Source: Phycisphaerales bacterium UBA2396
GTDB lineage: Bacteria > Planctomycetota > Phycisphaerae > Phycisphaerales > UBA1924
Direction of reading: 5' to 3'
Length of the DNA stretch: 64,000 nucleotides
NCBI GenBank assembly: GCA_002343325.1
Contig: DDSG01000091.1
Location: forward strand, 1-64,000
In this document: positions 8,415 to 17,543 of the stretch, piece by piece
Layout: every line of letters starts with the position of its first letter
Numbering within the stretch: the stretch's first letter is position 1
Position numbers and translations under genes: made by a program
Notes under the pieces: model-generated
What the model was told of the DNA's origin: nothing
The model's database searches: none
Seen by the model: only the letters and a program-made list of their open reading frames with translations

Positions 8415-8428
8415 CGTCAGGCCTGACG
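8415..8428. other. 14-bp perfect palindrome at a convergent gene junction
   Basis: CGTCAGGCCTGACG overlaps the stop codon of the histidine kinase and lies 17 bp after the DUF58 stop. It may form a short bidirectional hairpin or be a protein-binding site. No T-run follows, so a terminator role is weak. Confidence 0.4.
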
Positions 8429-9316
8429 ATCCACCGGCGTTTCGTTCGCCTGAGCTGCTTGTGCGCTCGATGCGTCAGCGTCCACGGGCAGCACGACCAC
8501 GAAGGCTGTCCCCTTCCCGGGCTCGGTAAAGACTTCCAGCCGCCCGCCGTGCGCCTCGATCAAACGACGCGTCGTGGGAAGCCCAAGCCCGCTTCCCCCG
8601 GCCTTGGTCGTGAAGTACGGCTCAAAGATCCGCGAGCGGACCTCTTCCGTCATGCCCGGCCCGGTGTCGATCACCGAGATCGAGACCGTGGCGCGACCAT
8701 CCGCATCACGCGTGGATCGTGTCCGCACGAACAGATCGCGCGCGCTCCGCTCGCCACCTCCGCTCATCGCCTGCACCGCGTTGAGCATGAGATTGAGCAA
8801 CGCCTGCTTGAGCGCGTGCTCGTCCGCGTGCGCCTCGAGCGATCCCGGGCCCAGATCCACCCGAAGCCGGGCCCCCTGCTGTTCCGCCTGGGGCATGAAG
8901 AAGTCGGCCAACTCATCAACCAGTCGATTCACGCTGATCCGCCGCCGATCAAGCCGCAGCGCCCCCGCGTACTCGAGGAAGTCGGTCAGGATCCCTTTGA
9001 GCCGGTCGGCCTCTCGGCGTAGCACACCGACGCGACGTGTCAGCCGACCGCGTGTTTCCTCGTCGGTGGGCAGCTCCTCGATCGCCTCCGCGAGCAACTG
9101 GGCGTTCAGCCCGATCGTTGAAAGTGGGTTCTTGATCTCGTGCGCGAGCCCCCCGGTCATCGCCCCGAGGTCCGCCATGCGTTCGGCCGCCCGCGCCCGA
9201 CGCTCCGCCGCTCGGGCCCGCAGCACCGCACGCCGACCATGCCACATCAACGCCAGCGACGCCACACCGGCGCCGAGCACCGCCCCAAGCACGACAGATC
9301 CAGGGTCCGGCCACAC
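8417..9316 (-). CDS. Orphan sensor histidine kinase
   Basis: About 299 aa from GTG 9316. One N-terminal membrane helix (VVLGAVLGAGVASLALMW), a short Arg/Ala-rich coiled linker, the H-box GGLAHEIKNPLSTI (His59), N-box LLNLMLNAVQAM, G1 SVIDTGPGM and G2 GGSGLGLPTTRRLIEAHGG. It has no sensor domain and no response regulator beside it, so signal and partner are unknown. The start is uncertain: an upstream ATG at 9430 would overlap the cold-shock gene by 103 bp, whereas GTG 9316 lies 11 bp after its stop and starts just before the membrane helix. Confidence 0.85.
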   Translation of the reverse strand: MWPDPGSVVLGAVLGAGVASLALMWHGRRAVLRARAAERRARAAERMADLGAMTGGLAHEIKNPLSTIGLNAQLLAEAIEELPTDEETRGRLTRRVGVLRREADRLKGILTDFLEYAGALRLDRRRISVNRLVDELADFFMPQAEQQGARLRVDLGPGSLEAHADEHALKQALLNLMLNAVQAMSGGGERSARDLFVRTRSTRDADGRATVSISVIDTGPGMTEEVRSRIFEPYFTTKAGGSGLGLPTTRRLIEAHGGRLEVFTEPGKGTAFVVVLPVDADASSAQAAQANETPVDRQA

Positions 9317-9327
9317 GATCGGCGAGT

Positions 9328-9642
9328 CTAGCCCTCCGCCGATGACCGCCTCGGCGTGCGTGAATACCCCCGGCGAGGTGGCACCACGACCTCCAGCTCC
9401 TCCACACGCTTCACGCGCGTCGCCTTCCACCCCTTCTCCGTCCGCACCGCGTCGTAGATCACCTTCGCGTTGTCCTTCAGCACCCGGAAGCCCTCGCCCT
9501 CGATGATGGTGAAGTGCGCAAAGATGTCCTGTCCCTGTGGTCCGACGACAAAGCCGTAACCCTTGCGCGGGTCAAACCACTTGACGCTCCCCTCCACACC
9601 CGTCAACCGCTCGAGCACCACTTCCGAACCAGGATCGCTCAT
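9328..9642 (-). CDS. Cold-shock domain protein with basic tail
   Basis: 104 aa. A cold-shock domain (about residues 15-80) with RNP1 KWFDPRKGYGFV and RNP2 QDIFAHFTII binds single-stranded RNA or DNA. The 25-residue tail VVVPPRRGYSRTPRRSSAEG is basic and serine-rich, longer than in the CspA type. It is the upstream partner of the histidine kinase gene, 11 bp apart, and the two are probably cotranscribed. Confidence 0.93.
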   Translation of the reverse strand: MSDPGSEVVLERLTGVEGSVKWFDPRKGYGFVVGPQGQDIFAHFTIIEGEGFRVLKDNAKVIYDAVRTEKGWKATRVKRVEELEVVVPPRRGYSRTPRRSSAEG

Positions 9643-9856
9643 GGGTCACCCCGAACTTCGGGGAGCCGAGGCCCTGCCGCCACGAAGCGACACACCGGCG
9701 AATGCCGGCCTTTCTGACCACGGCTCGGTGCAGCAACCGTCACCGACGCACGCGACCGAGAATCCGCCGGCGTGCTGAGGGCGCCGACGAGTCCCGCCGA
9801 GATTTCCCAAGTTACCAGACCAACGGCCTCTTTCGCAACCCCGCTGTGTGCCATTG

Positions 9857-9894
9857 AAAAGACTCCACCGGCCTGGGAGCCGATGGAGTCTTTG
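9857..9894 (-). terminator. Hairpin terminator downstream of pnp
   Basis: Arms AAAGACTCCACCGGC and GCCGATGGAGTCTTT (15 bp with one mismatch) around a 6-nt loop, 32 bp past the pnp stop. On the minus strand the hairpin ends in TCTTTTC. The AT-rich stem base stands out from the GC-rich surroundings. Confidence 0.7.
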
Positions 9895-9925
9895 TTTGAG
9901 CTTTGTTTGGTGCGAATCCCGCCGC

Positions 9926-12148
9926 TCAGGCCGTCGGGGTCGACGCCGGGGCCGCGCCCTTCTTCTCTTCGATCAGCACGGCCTTGCGGCTGAGCTTGAT
10001 CCGGCCCTGATCATCGATGTTGATGACCTTGACCTTCACGATATCGCCCAGCTTCACGACCTCGGTCACGCTCTTGACGTACCCGTCCGCCAGTTCGGAG
10101 ATGTGGCACATGCCGTCGGTGCCGGGCGCCAGCTCGATGAACGCACCGAAGTCCTTCATCGACACGACCTTGCCCGTATAGACCTGCCCGACCTTGACCT
10201 CTTCGCAGAGGGCTTCGATCTCGGCCCGGGCGCCGGCGAGGTTCTCGCCGTTGGCGCTGGCAACCTGCACCGTCCCGTCGTCCTCGACGTCGATGGTGAC
10301 CTGCCAACGCTCCTGGATCGAGCGGATGGTCTTCCCGCCCGGCCCGATCAGCTTGCCGATCTTGTCCGGGTCGATATTGAGCGTGACCAGTCGCGGCGCC
10401 ATGAGCGAGATGTCGCCGCGCGGCTTGGCGATGATCTTCTCCATGATCTCGATGATCTCGAGCCGACCCTTCTTCGCCTGCGTGAACGTGCGAGAGATCT
10501 GGTCGATCGACAGCCCGCGGATCTTCAGATCGAGCTGGATCCCGGTGATGCCCTCACGCGTGCCCGAGACCTTGAAGTCCATGTCGCCGAAGAAGTCTTC
10601 CTCGCCGATGATGTCGGTGACGAAGAGCTCTTTCGTGTTGTCGTCGTTCGAGAAACGCCCGACGGAGATGCCCGCGCACGTCGCCTTGATCGGGACGCCC
10701 GCGTCCATGAGCGCGAGGCACCCGCCACAGACCGACGCCATCGAGCTCGAACCGTTGCTCTCCGTGATGTCGCTGACAACGCGGATGGTGTACGGGAATT
10801 CCTCCGGGCTGGGCAGGATCGCCAGCAGGCTGCGCTCGGCGAGCGAGCCGTGCCCGATCTCGCGGCGGCCGGGGGCGCTGATGCGCTTGACTTCGCCCGT
10901 CGAGACAGGCGGGAAGTTGTAGTGCAGGGTGAACTTCTTGGTGTACTCGGGGATGAGCCCGTCGATGATCTGCTCGTCCTTGCCCGTCCCGAGCGTGACG
11001 GTGCAGAGGCTCTGCGTCTCGCCGCGCTGGAAGAGCGCCGACCCGTGCGTCCGCTGGAAGAGCCCGACAGCACCGGTGATCGGGCGGAGCTGGGTCGCGC
11101 CGCGACCGTCGGCACGGATGCCCTGCTCGACGATCAGGCGACGCGTCACCTTCTCCTCAAGCCGACGGAACGCCTCGCCGGCGGACTTGCGGGCCTTCAC
11201 GCTGGCAATGTGCTCGCCGGGGGTGCCCTTGTCGTTGACGGCAAAGTGCGCGTCGAGCATCGCCTTCTTGATGGCGTCGACCTTCTCGTTGCGTTCCTTC
11301 TTGCCCTTGATCTGCCGGGCCGCCGTCAGCTCCTTCTCGCAGAGCTTGGCGACCTTGTCCGAGATCTCCTGCGGGGGCAGGAAGAGCTCGCCCATGACCT
11401 TGGGCTTGCCCGCCTTGGAGGCGAGCTCGTCGATCGCGCCCAGGATCTCGCGGATCGCCTCGTTCCCGGTCTTGATCGCCTCGACGACGACCTCGTCGGG
11501 CAGCTCCGCCGCGCCGACCTCGATCATGTTGATCCCGTCCTTGTGCCCGCTGAGCACCAGGTCCAGATCGCTGAAATCAAGCTGCGAGACCGTCGGGTTG
11601 ATCGCAAACTGCGGGCCGGTGTCGGTGTGCAGGCGGCCGACGCGCACCGTTGCGACCGGGCCTTCGAAGGGGATGTCCGACAGCGCCAACGCCGCCGACG
11701 ACGCCACGCCCGCCAGCACGTCGCTGTCGTTCTCGCCGTCGTGGCTCAGGACGAAGCACTGGATCATCACCTCGTCGATGAACCCGTCCGGGAAGAGCGG
11801 ACGGATCGGGCGATCGATCATCCGCATCGTGAGGATTTCCTTCTCGCTCGGCGGGCCTTCACGCTTCTTGAAGCCCCCGGGGAACTTGCCCGCGGCGGAG
11901 GTCTTCTCGCGGTAATCGACCGTGAGGGGGAAGAAGTCGATCCCGTCGCGAGGGGCCGCCCGGACAACCGACGCCATCACCGTGGTGCCGCCGAAGGTCG
12001 CCATCACCGTGGCGTTGGCGAGCTTGCCGATCACGCCCGTCTCGAGCGTCAGCGTGCGGCCGCCGATCTCCCGCTTCACGACCGTCGAGCCGGGAAGGCT
12101 CTGGAGGCCGAACGTCACCGATCCTTCAAGTGGAGTGAACTCTGCCAT
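9926..12148 (-). CDS. pnp: Polyribonucleotide nucleotidyltransferase (PNPase)
   Basis: 740 aa. Phosphorolytic 3'-5' exoribonuclease of RNA turnover. Two RNase PH domains are visible, the second with the catalytic aspartates in FGDMDFKVSGTREG, then a KH domain (LIGPGGKTIRSI, about 599) and an S1 domain (GKVVSMKDFGAFIELAPG, about 665), ending in an acidic/alanine tail. Domain order and length are normal. ATG 12148 is taken because MAEFTPLEGSVTFGLQ matches the family start; an upstream ATG at 12205 is possible. It lies downstream of rpsO, the conserved bacterial order, with a structured 280-bp spacer. Confidence 0.97.
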   Translation of the reverse strand: MAEFTPLEGSVTFGLQSLPGSTVVKREIGGRTLTLETGVIGKLANATVMATFGGTTVMASVVRAAPRDGIDFFPLTVDYREKTSAAGKFPGGFKKREGPPSEKEILTMRMIDRPIRPLFPDGFIDEVMIQCFVLSHDGENDSDVLAGVASSAALALSDIPFEGPVATVRVGRLHTDTGPQFAINPTVSQLDFSDLDLVLSGHKDGINMIEVGAAELPDEVVVEAIKTGNEAIREILGAIDELASKAGKPKVMGELFLPPQEISDKVAKLCEKELTAARQIKGKKERNEKVDAIKKAMLDAHFAVNDKGTPGEHIASVKARKSAGEAFRRLEEKVTRRLIVEQGIRADGRGATQLRPITGAVGLFQRTHGSALFQRGETQSLCTVTLGTGKDEQIIDGLIPEYTKKFTLHYNFPPVSTGEVKRISAPGRREIGHGSLAERSLLAILPSPEEFPYTIRVVSDITESNGSSSMASVCGGCLALMDAGVPIKATCAGISVGRFSNDDNTKELFVTDIIGEEDFFGDMDFKVSGTREGITGIQLDLKIRGLSIDQISRTFTQAKKGRLEIIEIMEKIIAKPRGDISLMAPRLVTLNIDPDKIGKLIGPGGKTIRSIQERWQVTIDVEDDGTVQVASANGENLAGARAEIEALCEEVKVGQVYTGKVVSMKDFGAFIELAPGTDGMCHISELADGYVKSVTEVVKLGDIVKVKVINIDDQGRIKLSRKAVLIEEKKGAAPASTPTA

Positions 12149-12299
12149 ATGGAACTCGTGCCGGCCAACTTCGCGGCCGGTCCTTGCGCGTGCCGGCTCG
12201 GTCATTCCGAGTGCTTCCACGAACATCACGTCCGGACGTGGAAGCCATCGGCCCCGAGCAGGCCGCACGCCCGTTCCTTCCCATCTCTCGCGAGGCAGA

Positions 12300-12333
12300 G
12301 GGCATACCCCGGTCGATCAACCGGGGCGTGCCC
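12300..12333 (-). promoter_or_regulatory. Hairpin in the rpsO-pnp leader
   Basis: GGGCA/TGCCC (5 bp) and CCCCGGT/ACCGGGG (7 bp) stack with a 2x2 internal loop around a 6-nt apical loop. It lies about 150 nt upstream of the pnp start. In E. coli a leader hairpin at the same place is cut by RNase III and mediates PNPase autocontrol. That function is only an analogy here. Confidence 0.5.
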
Positions 12334-12384
12334 GCTGCCCGTGCGAATCCAGGTGGGCTGGGCGTGCCTGATCCTGAAATGAAT

Positions 12385-12414
12385 CGGCCCGCGTCCGTCG
12401 CCGAACGCGGGCCG
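12385..12414 (-). terminator. Hairpin downstream of rpsO
   Basis: Perfect 10-bp stem CGGCCCGCGT / ACGCGGGCCG with a 10-nt loop, 14 bp after the rpsO stop. No clear T-run follows on the minus strand, so it may attenuate or protect mRNA ends rather than terminate fully before pnp. Confidence 0.55.
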
Positions 12415-12428
12415 CTCGTTGCGGTCGC

Positions 12429-12698
12429 TTACTTCCGCAGGCCCAGTCGCCCGATCAGCTTCTGGTACCCATCCGGATTCGTCTTCGCGAGGTATTTCAG
12501 CAGCTTGTTGCGCTTCCCGACCATCATGATCAGGCCACGCCGGCTGTGATTGTCCTTGTCGTGCCCAGAAAGATGGCCCGACACCTGGATAATCCGCTCC
12601 GTCAGCATCGCGATCTGGACTTCGGGTGAACCCGAGTCCTTCTCATGGCGGCGGTACGTCGTCCGGGTCGTGGCACGTTGGGCGGTCGAAAGAGCCAT
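12429..12698 (-). CDS. rpsO: 30S ribosomal protein S15
   Basis: 89 aa, the standard length. Typical S15 features are [39 protein letters not shown] (residues contacting 16S rRNA helices) and the end [19 protein letters not shown] binder of the central 16S domain in 30S assembly. ATG 12698 is preceded by GGAGTAGGA. Upstream of pnp as in most bacteria. Confidence 0.98.
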   Translation of the reverse strand: MALSTAQRATTRTTYRRHEKDSGSPEVQIAMLTERIIQVSGHLSGHDKDNHSRRGLIMMVGKRNKLLKYLAKTNPDGYQKLIGRLGLRK

Positions 12699-12730
12699 CG
12701 CTGTTCCTACTCCATTTCTTGCTGGCCCCC

Positions 12731-12736
12731 ACTATA
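12731..12736 (-). promoter_or_regulatory. Putative -10 box (TATAGT) of rpsO
   Basis: TATAGT on the minus strand, about 32 nt before the rpsO ATG, giving a short leader with a ribosome-binding site. It is the closest match to the sigma-70 -10 consensus in the window, fitting a strongly expressed gene. Confidence 0.5.
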
Positions 12737-12930
12737 GACCCCCAGCCGCCCCCCGGACAAGCCGACCGCGCCCTCTTCGCGATCCAATCAAAATCCAAAC
12801 ACAGCGGCGACTCGGCAGGCCAGCCTTCCCGCGGCCCGCCGCCCCCCTTTGGTACCGGTTACATCACGCATTTCCTTCCGGCTCTCCGCTCGAACCCCTT
12901 TCTCGGCCCCATCAACCAACCCCCTCCGCC

Positions 12931-12936
12931 TAATCT
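12931..12936 (+). promoter_or_regulatory. Putative leaderless -10 box (TAATCT) of aminotransferase gene
   Basis: TAATCT with 7 nt to ATG 12944 and no Shine-Dalgarno between or upstream. Confidence 0.45.
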
Positions 12937-12943
12937 GTCCGCC

Positions 12944-14200
<1,257 letters not shown>

Positions 14201-14255
14201 TCGACGCAGCGTCGGCCCGAACGATCCGCCCCTTCCGCCCGGCCGCCAAACAAAG

Positions 14256-14288
14256 GAGCCCGGCTCGACGCGTGGCCGAACCGGGCTC
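14256..14288. terminator. Bidirectional hairpin between convergent genes
   Basis: GAGCCCGG / CCGGGCTC arms with one bulged position and a 14-nt loop, between the aminotransferase stop (14200) and the dockerin protein stop (14318). T/A-rich bases flank it only weakly. Confidence 0.45.
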
Positions 14289-14317
14289 TGGAGGGTTTGT
14301 GTTCGACAAGGCTGGGC

Positions 14318-15181
14318 TCAGCACCCTTCCTCGAACGCGCTCACGAAGGCGTCAAAGTCGAAGAAGTCCACGAAGCCGTCGTTGGTGAAGTCGGCGTTCC
14401 TGCCCGGGGGGCAGGCGATCTCGTCGAAGCACTCGGCGAAGGCGTTGAAGTCGAAGAAGTCCACGAATCCGTCGCCGTCAAAGTCAGCACGGCACGCGCT
14501 CCCCACGCGTTCCACGCGCAGGTTGTCCCACCCGACTTCCCAGAAGTTCGCGCCGTAGAAGAACCCGGGGATCAGCGTCGTGATGTCGAGCCGAGAAACA
14601 TTGGAGAGCACATCGCGATAGCCGACGCCTTCGGGGAGCATCGACTCGAACGTGTCGGGGTTGCTCGCGCCGGTCCCGGCCCAGCCCGTGGGAAGGGCGA
14701 ACTGTTCCGGCGCCGGAATGTCGAACGTCACGCGCGTCCAGCCGTCGGCGATCGCCGGGAGTGTCGGCCCCAGCACCCAGACCGAAACCGGCTCGTCCGC
14801 CGCGATGCTCTCGTTCCAGATCTGCAACGCGAGCGGGTAGTTCGTGGGGTCGACGGGTTCGCCGTTGAAGTTGTCAAGCGCGATCACGCGGACATCCACC
14901 GAAATGCGCAGTGAAGCGGCGTACCGGTTCAGGTCCCCGAACACCTGGCTCTGCTCCTCGCGGGCCGACAGCGACACCCCCCAGAAGTCGAGGTACGGGA
15001 CGCCCATGTACTGGCCGGGATTGCCGCCAACCTCGAAAAGGGTGGGCACGCCGTTGGCCGTCCAACCGGACGTGTTCCCGTCCTCAAAGTCCAGGGCGAG
15101 AATGTCGCCGCGACCCATGGCCGTTCCACACGCCGCCAGTGTTGCGAGAGACGCCAGACGAAGGCTCCAAGGCAGGTTCAT
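14318..15181 (-). CDS. Secreted protein with GC-type dockerin-like tail (1)
   Basis: 287 aa. Signal peptide MNLPWSLRLASLATLAACG, then a beta-rich domain of about 200 residues beginning ILALDFEDGNTSGW and containing WGVSLSAREEQ and FWEVGWDNLRVE, which looks like a carbohydrate-binding-module type jelly roll. The tail has two calcium-loop repeats, ADFDGDGFVDFFDFNAF and ADFTNDGFVDFFDFDAF, and ends GC. Such tails are recurrent in secreted proteins of Phycisphaerae and probably anchor or sort the protein. ATG 15181 has GGAG 7 nt upstream; an ATG six codons earlier lacks one. Confidence 0.8.
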   Translation of the reverse strand: MNLPWSLRLASLATLAACGTAMGRGDILALDFEDGNTSGWTANGVPTLFEVGGNPGQYMGVPYLDFWGVSLSAREEQSQVFGDLNRYAASLRISVDVRVIALDNFNGEPVDPTNYPLALQIWNESIAADEPVSVWVLGPTLPAIADGWTRVTFDIPAPEQFALPTGWAGTGASNPDTFESMLPEGVGYRDVLSNVSRLDITTLIPGFFYGANFWEVGWDNLRVERVGSACRADFDGDGFVDFFDFNAFAECFDEIACPPGRNADFTNDGFVDFFDFDAFVSAFEEGC

Positions 15182-15318
15182 TGCTGATCTCCATCCCACG
15201 ATAAGGTGAGTATCTGAGGATACGAGGCCGCCACTGTGCGACCGCGTGTGAGTTCACAGGCCTAGACACCACGGAAGGCCTGCGTGACGAGTTGTACGGA
15301 GGAAGATAGATTGAGTTT

Positions 15319-15343
15319 CAGAAAGTTTCCAGGAAACTTTCTG
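15319..15343. promoter_or_regulatory. 25-bp perfect palindrome, probable operator
   Basis: CAGAAAGTTTCC-A-GGAAACTTTCTG: two 12-bp arms, no mismatch, one central base. It is AT-rich in a GC-rich genome and lies 43 bp upstream of the HTH-like gene at 15386, in the divergent spacer with dockerin protein 1. This is the expected form of a dimeric repressor site, possibly for the adjacent gene product. Confidence 0.7.
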
Positions 15344-15372
15344 GACGTGCTTCCTTGGGTCTTCGATTCTGG

Positions 15373-15378
15373 TACGCT
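15373..15378 (+). promoter_or_regulatory. Putative leaderless -10 box (TACGCT)
   Basis: TACGCT with 7 nt to ATG 15386. The palindrome at 15319-15343 would cover the -35 to -60 region of this promoter. Confidence 0.45.
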
Positions 15379-15385
15379 GGCTGTG

Positions 15386-16717
15386 ATGGACGAGCACGCG
15401 TCGGACAAGCCGGTGCCGGAAGTGGTGCGTGGGGTTCCGGAGCCCATTTCGGGTGGAGAAACGGGTGGCGCCGCCGGGCTGTCGGTGCGGGTGTTGGATG
15501 CATTGGGGGAGGAGCTGGCGCGGACGTTGTCGGGTGTGCTCGGCGAGTTGCGACAGGAGCCCGGGGGTGGGGCGGCCGGGGAGATGGGTCCTGTGGCGGC
15601 GGCGCGGCTGCTGGGGCTGGACAAGGTGTTGCTGAGCCGTGTGATGAAGGCGACGCGGATGCGTGATGGGGCGGGGGCGCTTCGTGCGATGCCGGGGCCG
15701 GAGCCATTGCGTCGGCTGGTGTCACGATCGGCGGAGCAGGGTGTTTCGGCGGGGGCGTTGGCGGCGGCGCGGGCGGCGGTGGATCGGTACGAGTGTTTTC
15801 TGCGCGACAACGTGAAGGGCCGTGGGATGCTCGACACGATCCTGAGCGCGTGGGACCCGGGGGCGAGGCGGGAGTTTGAGTCGAGGCGGAAGCAGACGGC
15901 GTTCAGCGCGATCAGCCAGATTCGGGGCGCGCAGGCGCGGGTAAATCACGCGACGGTGATCGTTGGGCCTTCGGACCAGGCGGGGATGCTGGACGTGGTG
16001 TGGGTGACGGGGTACCTGGGGCTGTACCGGTCGAGGCCCGGGGCTCGGGTGAAGTTCGCGAGCCGACGGATGACGCCGGGCGTGCGGGGGCGGAAGCCCG
16101 AATCGATCGATGGCCGAGCGTTGGATACGCCCGAGGCGATGCTGCTGCCGGCGTTCTGCTCGAGCCCGATGCCCGAGCTGGACGCCACGACGATCGGCGA
16201 GGCTGTGTTTTACATGCTTGGCGGGACGGGCTTTGGGGTGCGCAGCGCGGTGGACGTGGTGTACGCGGAGGTGAATCGCGGGGAGCTGCCGAGGTTTGTG
16301 CCGGAGGGTTCGGGTCGGCGTCGTTTCTTCTTCGCGGAGACGGCGGTTCCGTCGATGTGCCTGCAGTTTGACGTGCTGGTGCACCGGGACCTGGGGTGGG
16401 CGGAGCCGGAATTGCTGTTGTACGACACGGCGTACGAAGGGGCGGCGAACCCGAACGATCGGACGCGCGACTTTGATCGGCTTGATCTGGCCGAGCGGAT
16501 CGAGAGGTTGGGGAGGTCGGCGTCGCAGGGCGCGGTCAATCTGCGATCGGGCGATGTGCCCCGGTACACGGAATTGATGAGCCAGGTGTGCGAGGCGACC
16601 CGTCTGCCGATCGGGGCGTACGAGGGATATCGGCTGCGGATGGAGTATCCGCTGTACGGGGTGCAGGTGACGGCGGCGTTCCCGGGGGTTGAGGGCCCGA
16701 CGCCGACGGGCGTGTGA
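15386..16717 (+). CDS. Unrecognised protein with putative N-terminal helix-turn-helix
   Basis: 443 aa. No signal peptide or membrane segment. Residues 60-110 (PVAAARLLGLDKVLLSRVMK, then ALRAMPGPEPLRRLV) read like a DNA-binding helix-turn-helix (AARLLGLDKVLLSRV). The remaining 320 residues form a soluble alpha/beta region with VNHATVIVGPSDQAGML and YRLRMEYPLYGVQVTAAFPG that I cannot place. A perfect palindrome lies just upstream, which supports a regulator that controls its own gene. Codons end mostly in G. ATG 15386 is chosen from the TACGCT box; an earlier start at 15284 would put the palindrome inside the gene. Confidence 0.7.
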   Translation: MDEHASDKPVPEVVRGVPEPISGGETGGAAGLSVRVLDALGEELARTLSGVLGELRQEPGGGAAGEMGPVAAARLLGLDKVLLSRVMKATRMRDGAGALRAMPGPEPLRRLVSRSAEQGVSAGALAAARAAVDRYECFLRDNVKGRGMLDTILSAWDPGARREFESRRKQTAFSAISQIRGAQARVNHATVIVGPSDQAGMLDVVWVTGYLGLYRSRPGARVKFASRRMTPGVRGRKPESIDGRALDTPEAMLLPAFCSSPMPELDATTIGEAVFYMLGGTGFGVRSAVDVVYAEVNRGELPRFVPEGSGRRRFFFAETAVPSMCLQFDVLVHRDLGWAEPELLLYDTAYEGAANPNDRTRDFDRLDLAERIERLGRSASQGAVNLRSGDVPRYTELMSQVCEATRLPIGAYEGYRLRMEYPLYGVQVTAAFPGVEGPTPTGV

Positions 16718-16733
16718 CCGTGCGGAAGCGAGA

Positions 16734-17486
16734 TCAGGGCGAGGGAAGGAGAATGACCTCGCCGGCGTGCTCGTCGTGCTTTCCTTCGAGGCAATCGGCG
16801 ATGACTACGGCGATGGCCCGCGGGGGCAGCGTGCGTGAGGGCGGGAGGATGTCGGTGTCGAGGATGGTGCGGAGCATCGCGGTCTCGACCGCGCCCGGCG
16901 CGAGCGCGAAGCAACGGATGCCCAGGTCCGCGCCTTCGCGGTGGGCGGCGCGGGTGAGGAGATTGAGGGCGGCTTTGGCTCCGGCGTAGGCGAAGAGCCC
17001 GGGGAAGGGGTCGACGCTGGCCATGGACGAGATGTTGACGATGCGCCCGCCGCGGGGTTCGAGCCCCTTGGCGTGGTCTTCGGCGTTCTGGCGTTCGAAG
17101 AGTCGCCAGGCGGCGGTCATGAGGTAGGCCGGGCCCTGGGCGTTGATGGCGAAGACCTCGTCGATGAGGTCGGGAGTGTGCTTGGGGACGGGTTGGCTTG
17201 GCGCAAAACCGGCGTTGTTGATGAGCGCGTCGAGTCGGCCGAAGTGCCGGGCGGCGGCGTCGACGGCGGCCTGGCATTGTTCGGCGGAGCGGACATCGGT
17301 GGGCACGGCGTGCCAGGGGCCGGAGAGCATCCCGCCGGTTTCGAGCAGCGGGGCCTCGCGGCGTCCGGCAAGGAGGAGGCGCCACCCGCGGGAGGAGAGT
17401 TCCTGGGCGGCTTCGCGTCCGATCCCGGTGCCGGCGCCGGTGAGCAGCGCGACGGGGGCGGGCAGGTCGTTGGGGGGAGTGGTCAT
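16734..17486 (-). CDS. Short-chain dehydrogenase/reductase
   Basis: 250 aa, the classical SDR size. NAD(P)-binding TGAGTGIGREAA, structural NNAG (LINNAGFAPSQP), and catalytic Ser/Tyr/Lys in NISSMASVDPFPGLFAYAGAK. An Arg in LLLAGRREAPLL after beta-2 suggests NADPH. The substrate is unknown; its neighbours give no pathway context. Convergent with the HTH-like gene and divergent from the solute-binding protein gene. Confidence 0.9.
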   Translation of the reverse strand: MTTPPNDLPAPVALLTGAGTGIGREAAQELSSRGWRLLLAGRREAPLLETGGMLSGPWHAVPTDVRSAEQCQAAVDAAARHFGRLDALINNAGFAPSQPVPKHTPDLIDEVFAINAQGPAYLMTAAWRLFERQNAEDHAKGLEPRGGRIVNISSMASVDPFPGLFAYAGAKAALNLLTRAAHREGADLGIRCFALAPGAVETAMLRTILDTDILPPSRTLPPRAIAVVIADCLEGKHDEHAGEVILLPSP

Positions 17487-17529
17487 GATGCGGAGTATGG
17501 CAGGTTGGGGGGAATCGTGCGGCGGGGTC

Positions 17530-17535
17530 TACAGT
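17530..17535 (+). promoter_or_regulatory. Putative leaderless -10 box (TACAGT)
   Basis: TACAGT with 8 nt to ATG 17544 and no Shine-Dalgarno. Confidence 0.4.
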
Positions 17536-17543
17536 GAGCGGCT

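Noticed and set aside
9695..9708. CCGGC/GCCGG hairpin upstream of the cold-shock gene
   Set aside because: Only 5 bp with a 4-nt loop; such repeats are expected by chance in this base composition.
9848..12382. Long plus-strand frame across pnp
   Set aside because: Shadow of the PNPase gene, Asp/Leu/Arg-rich with no domain.
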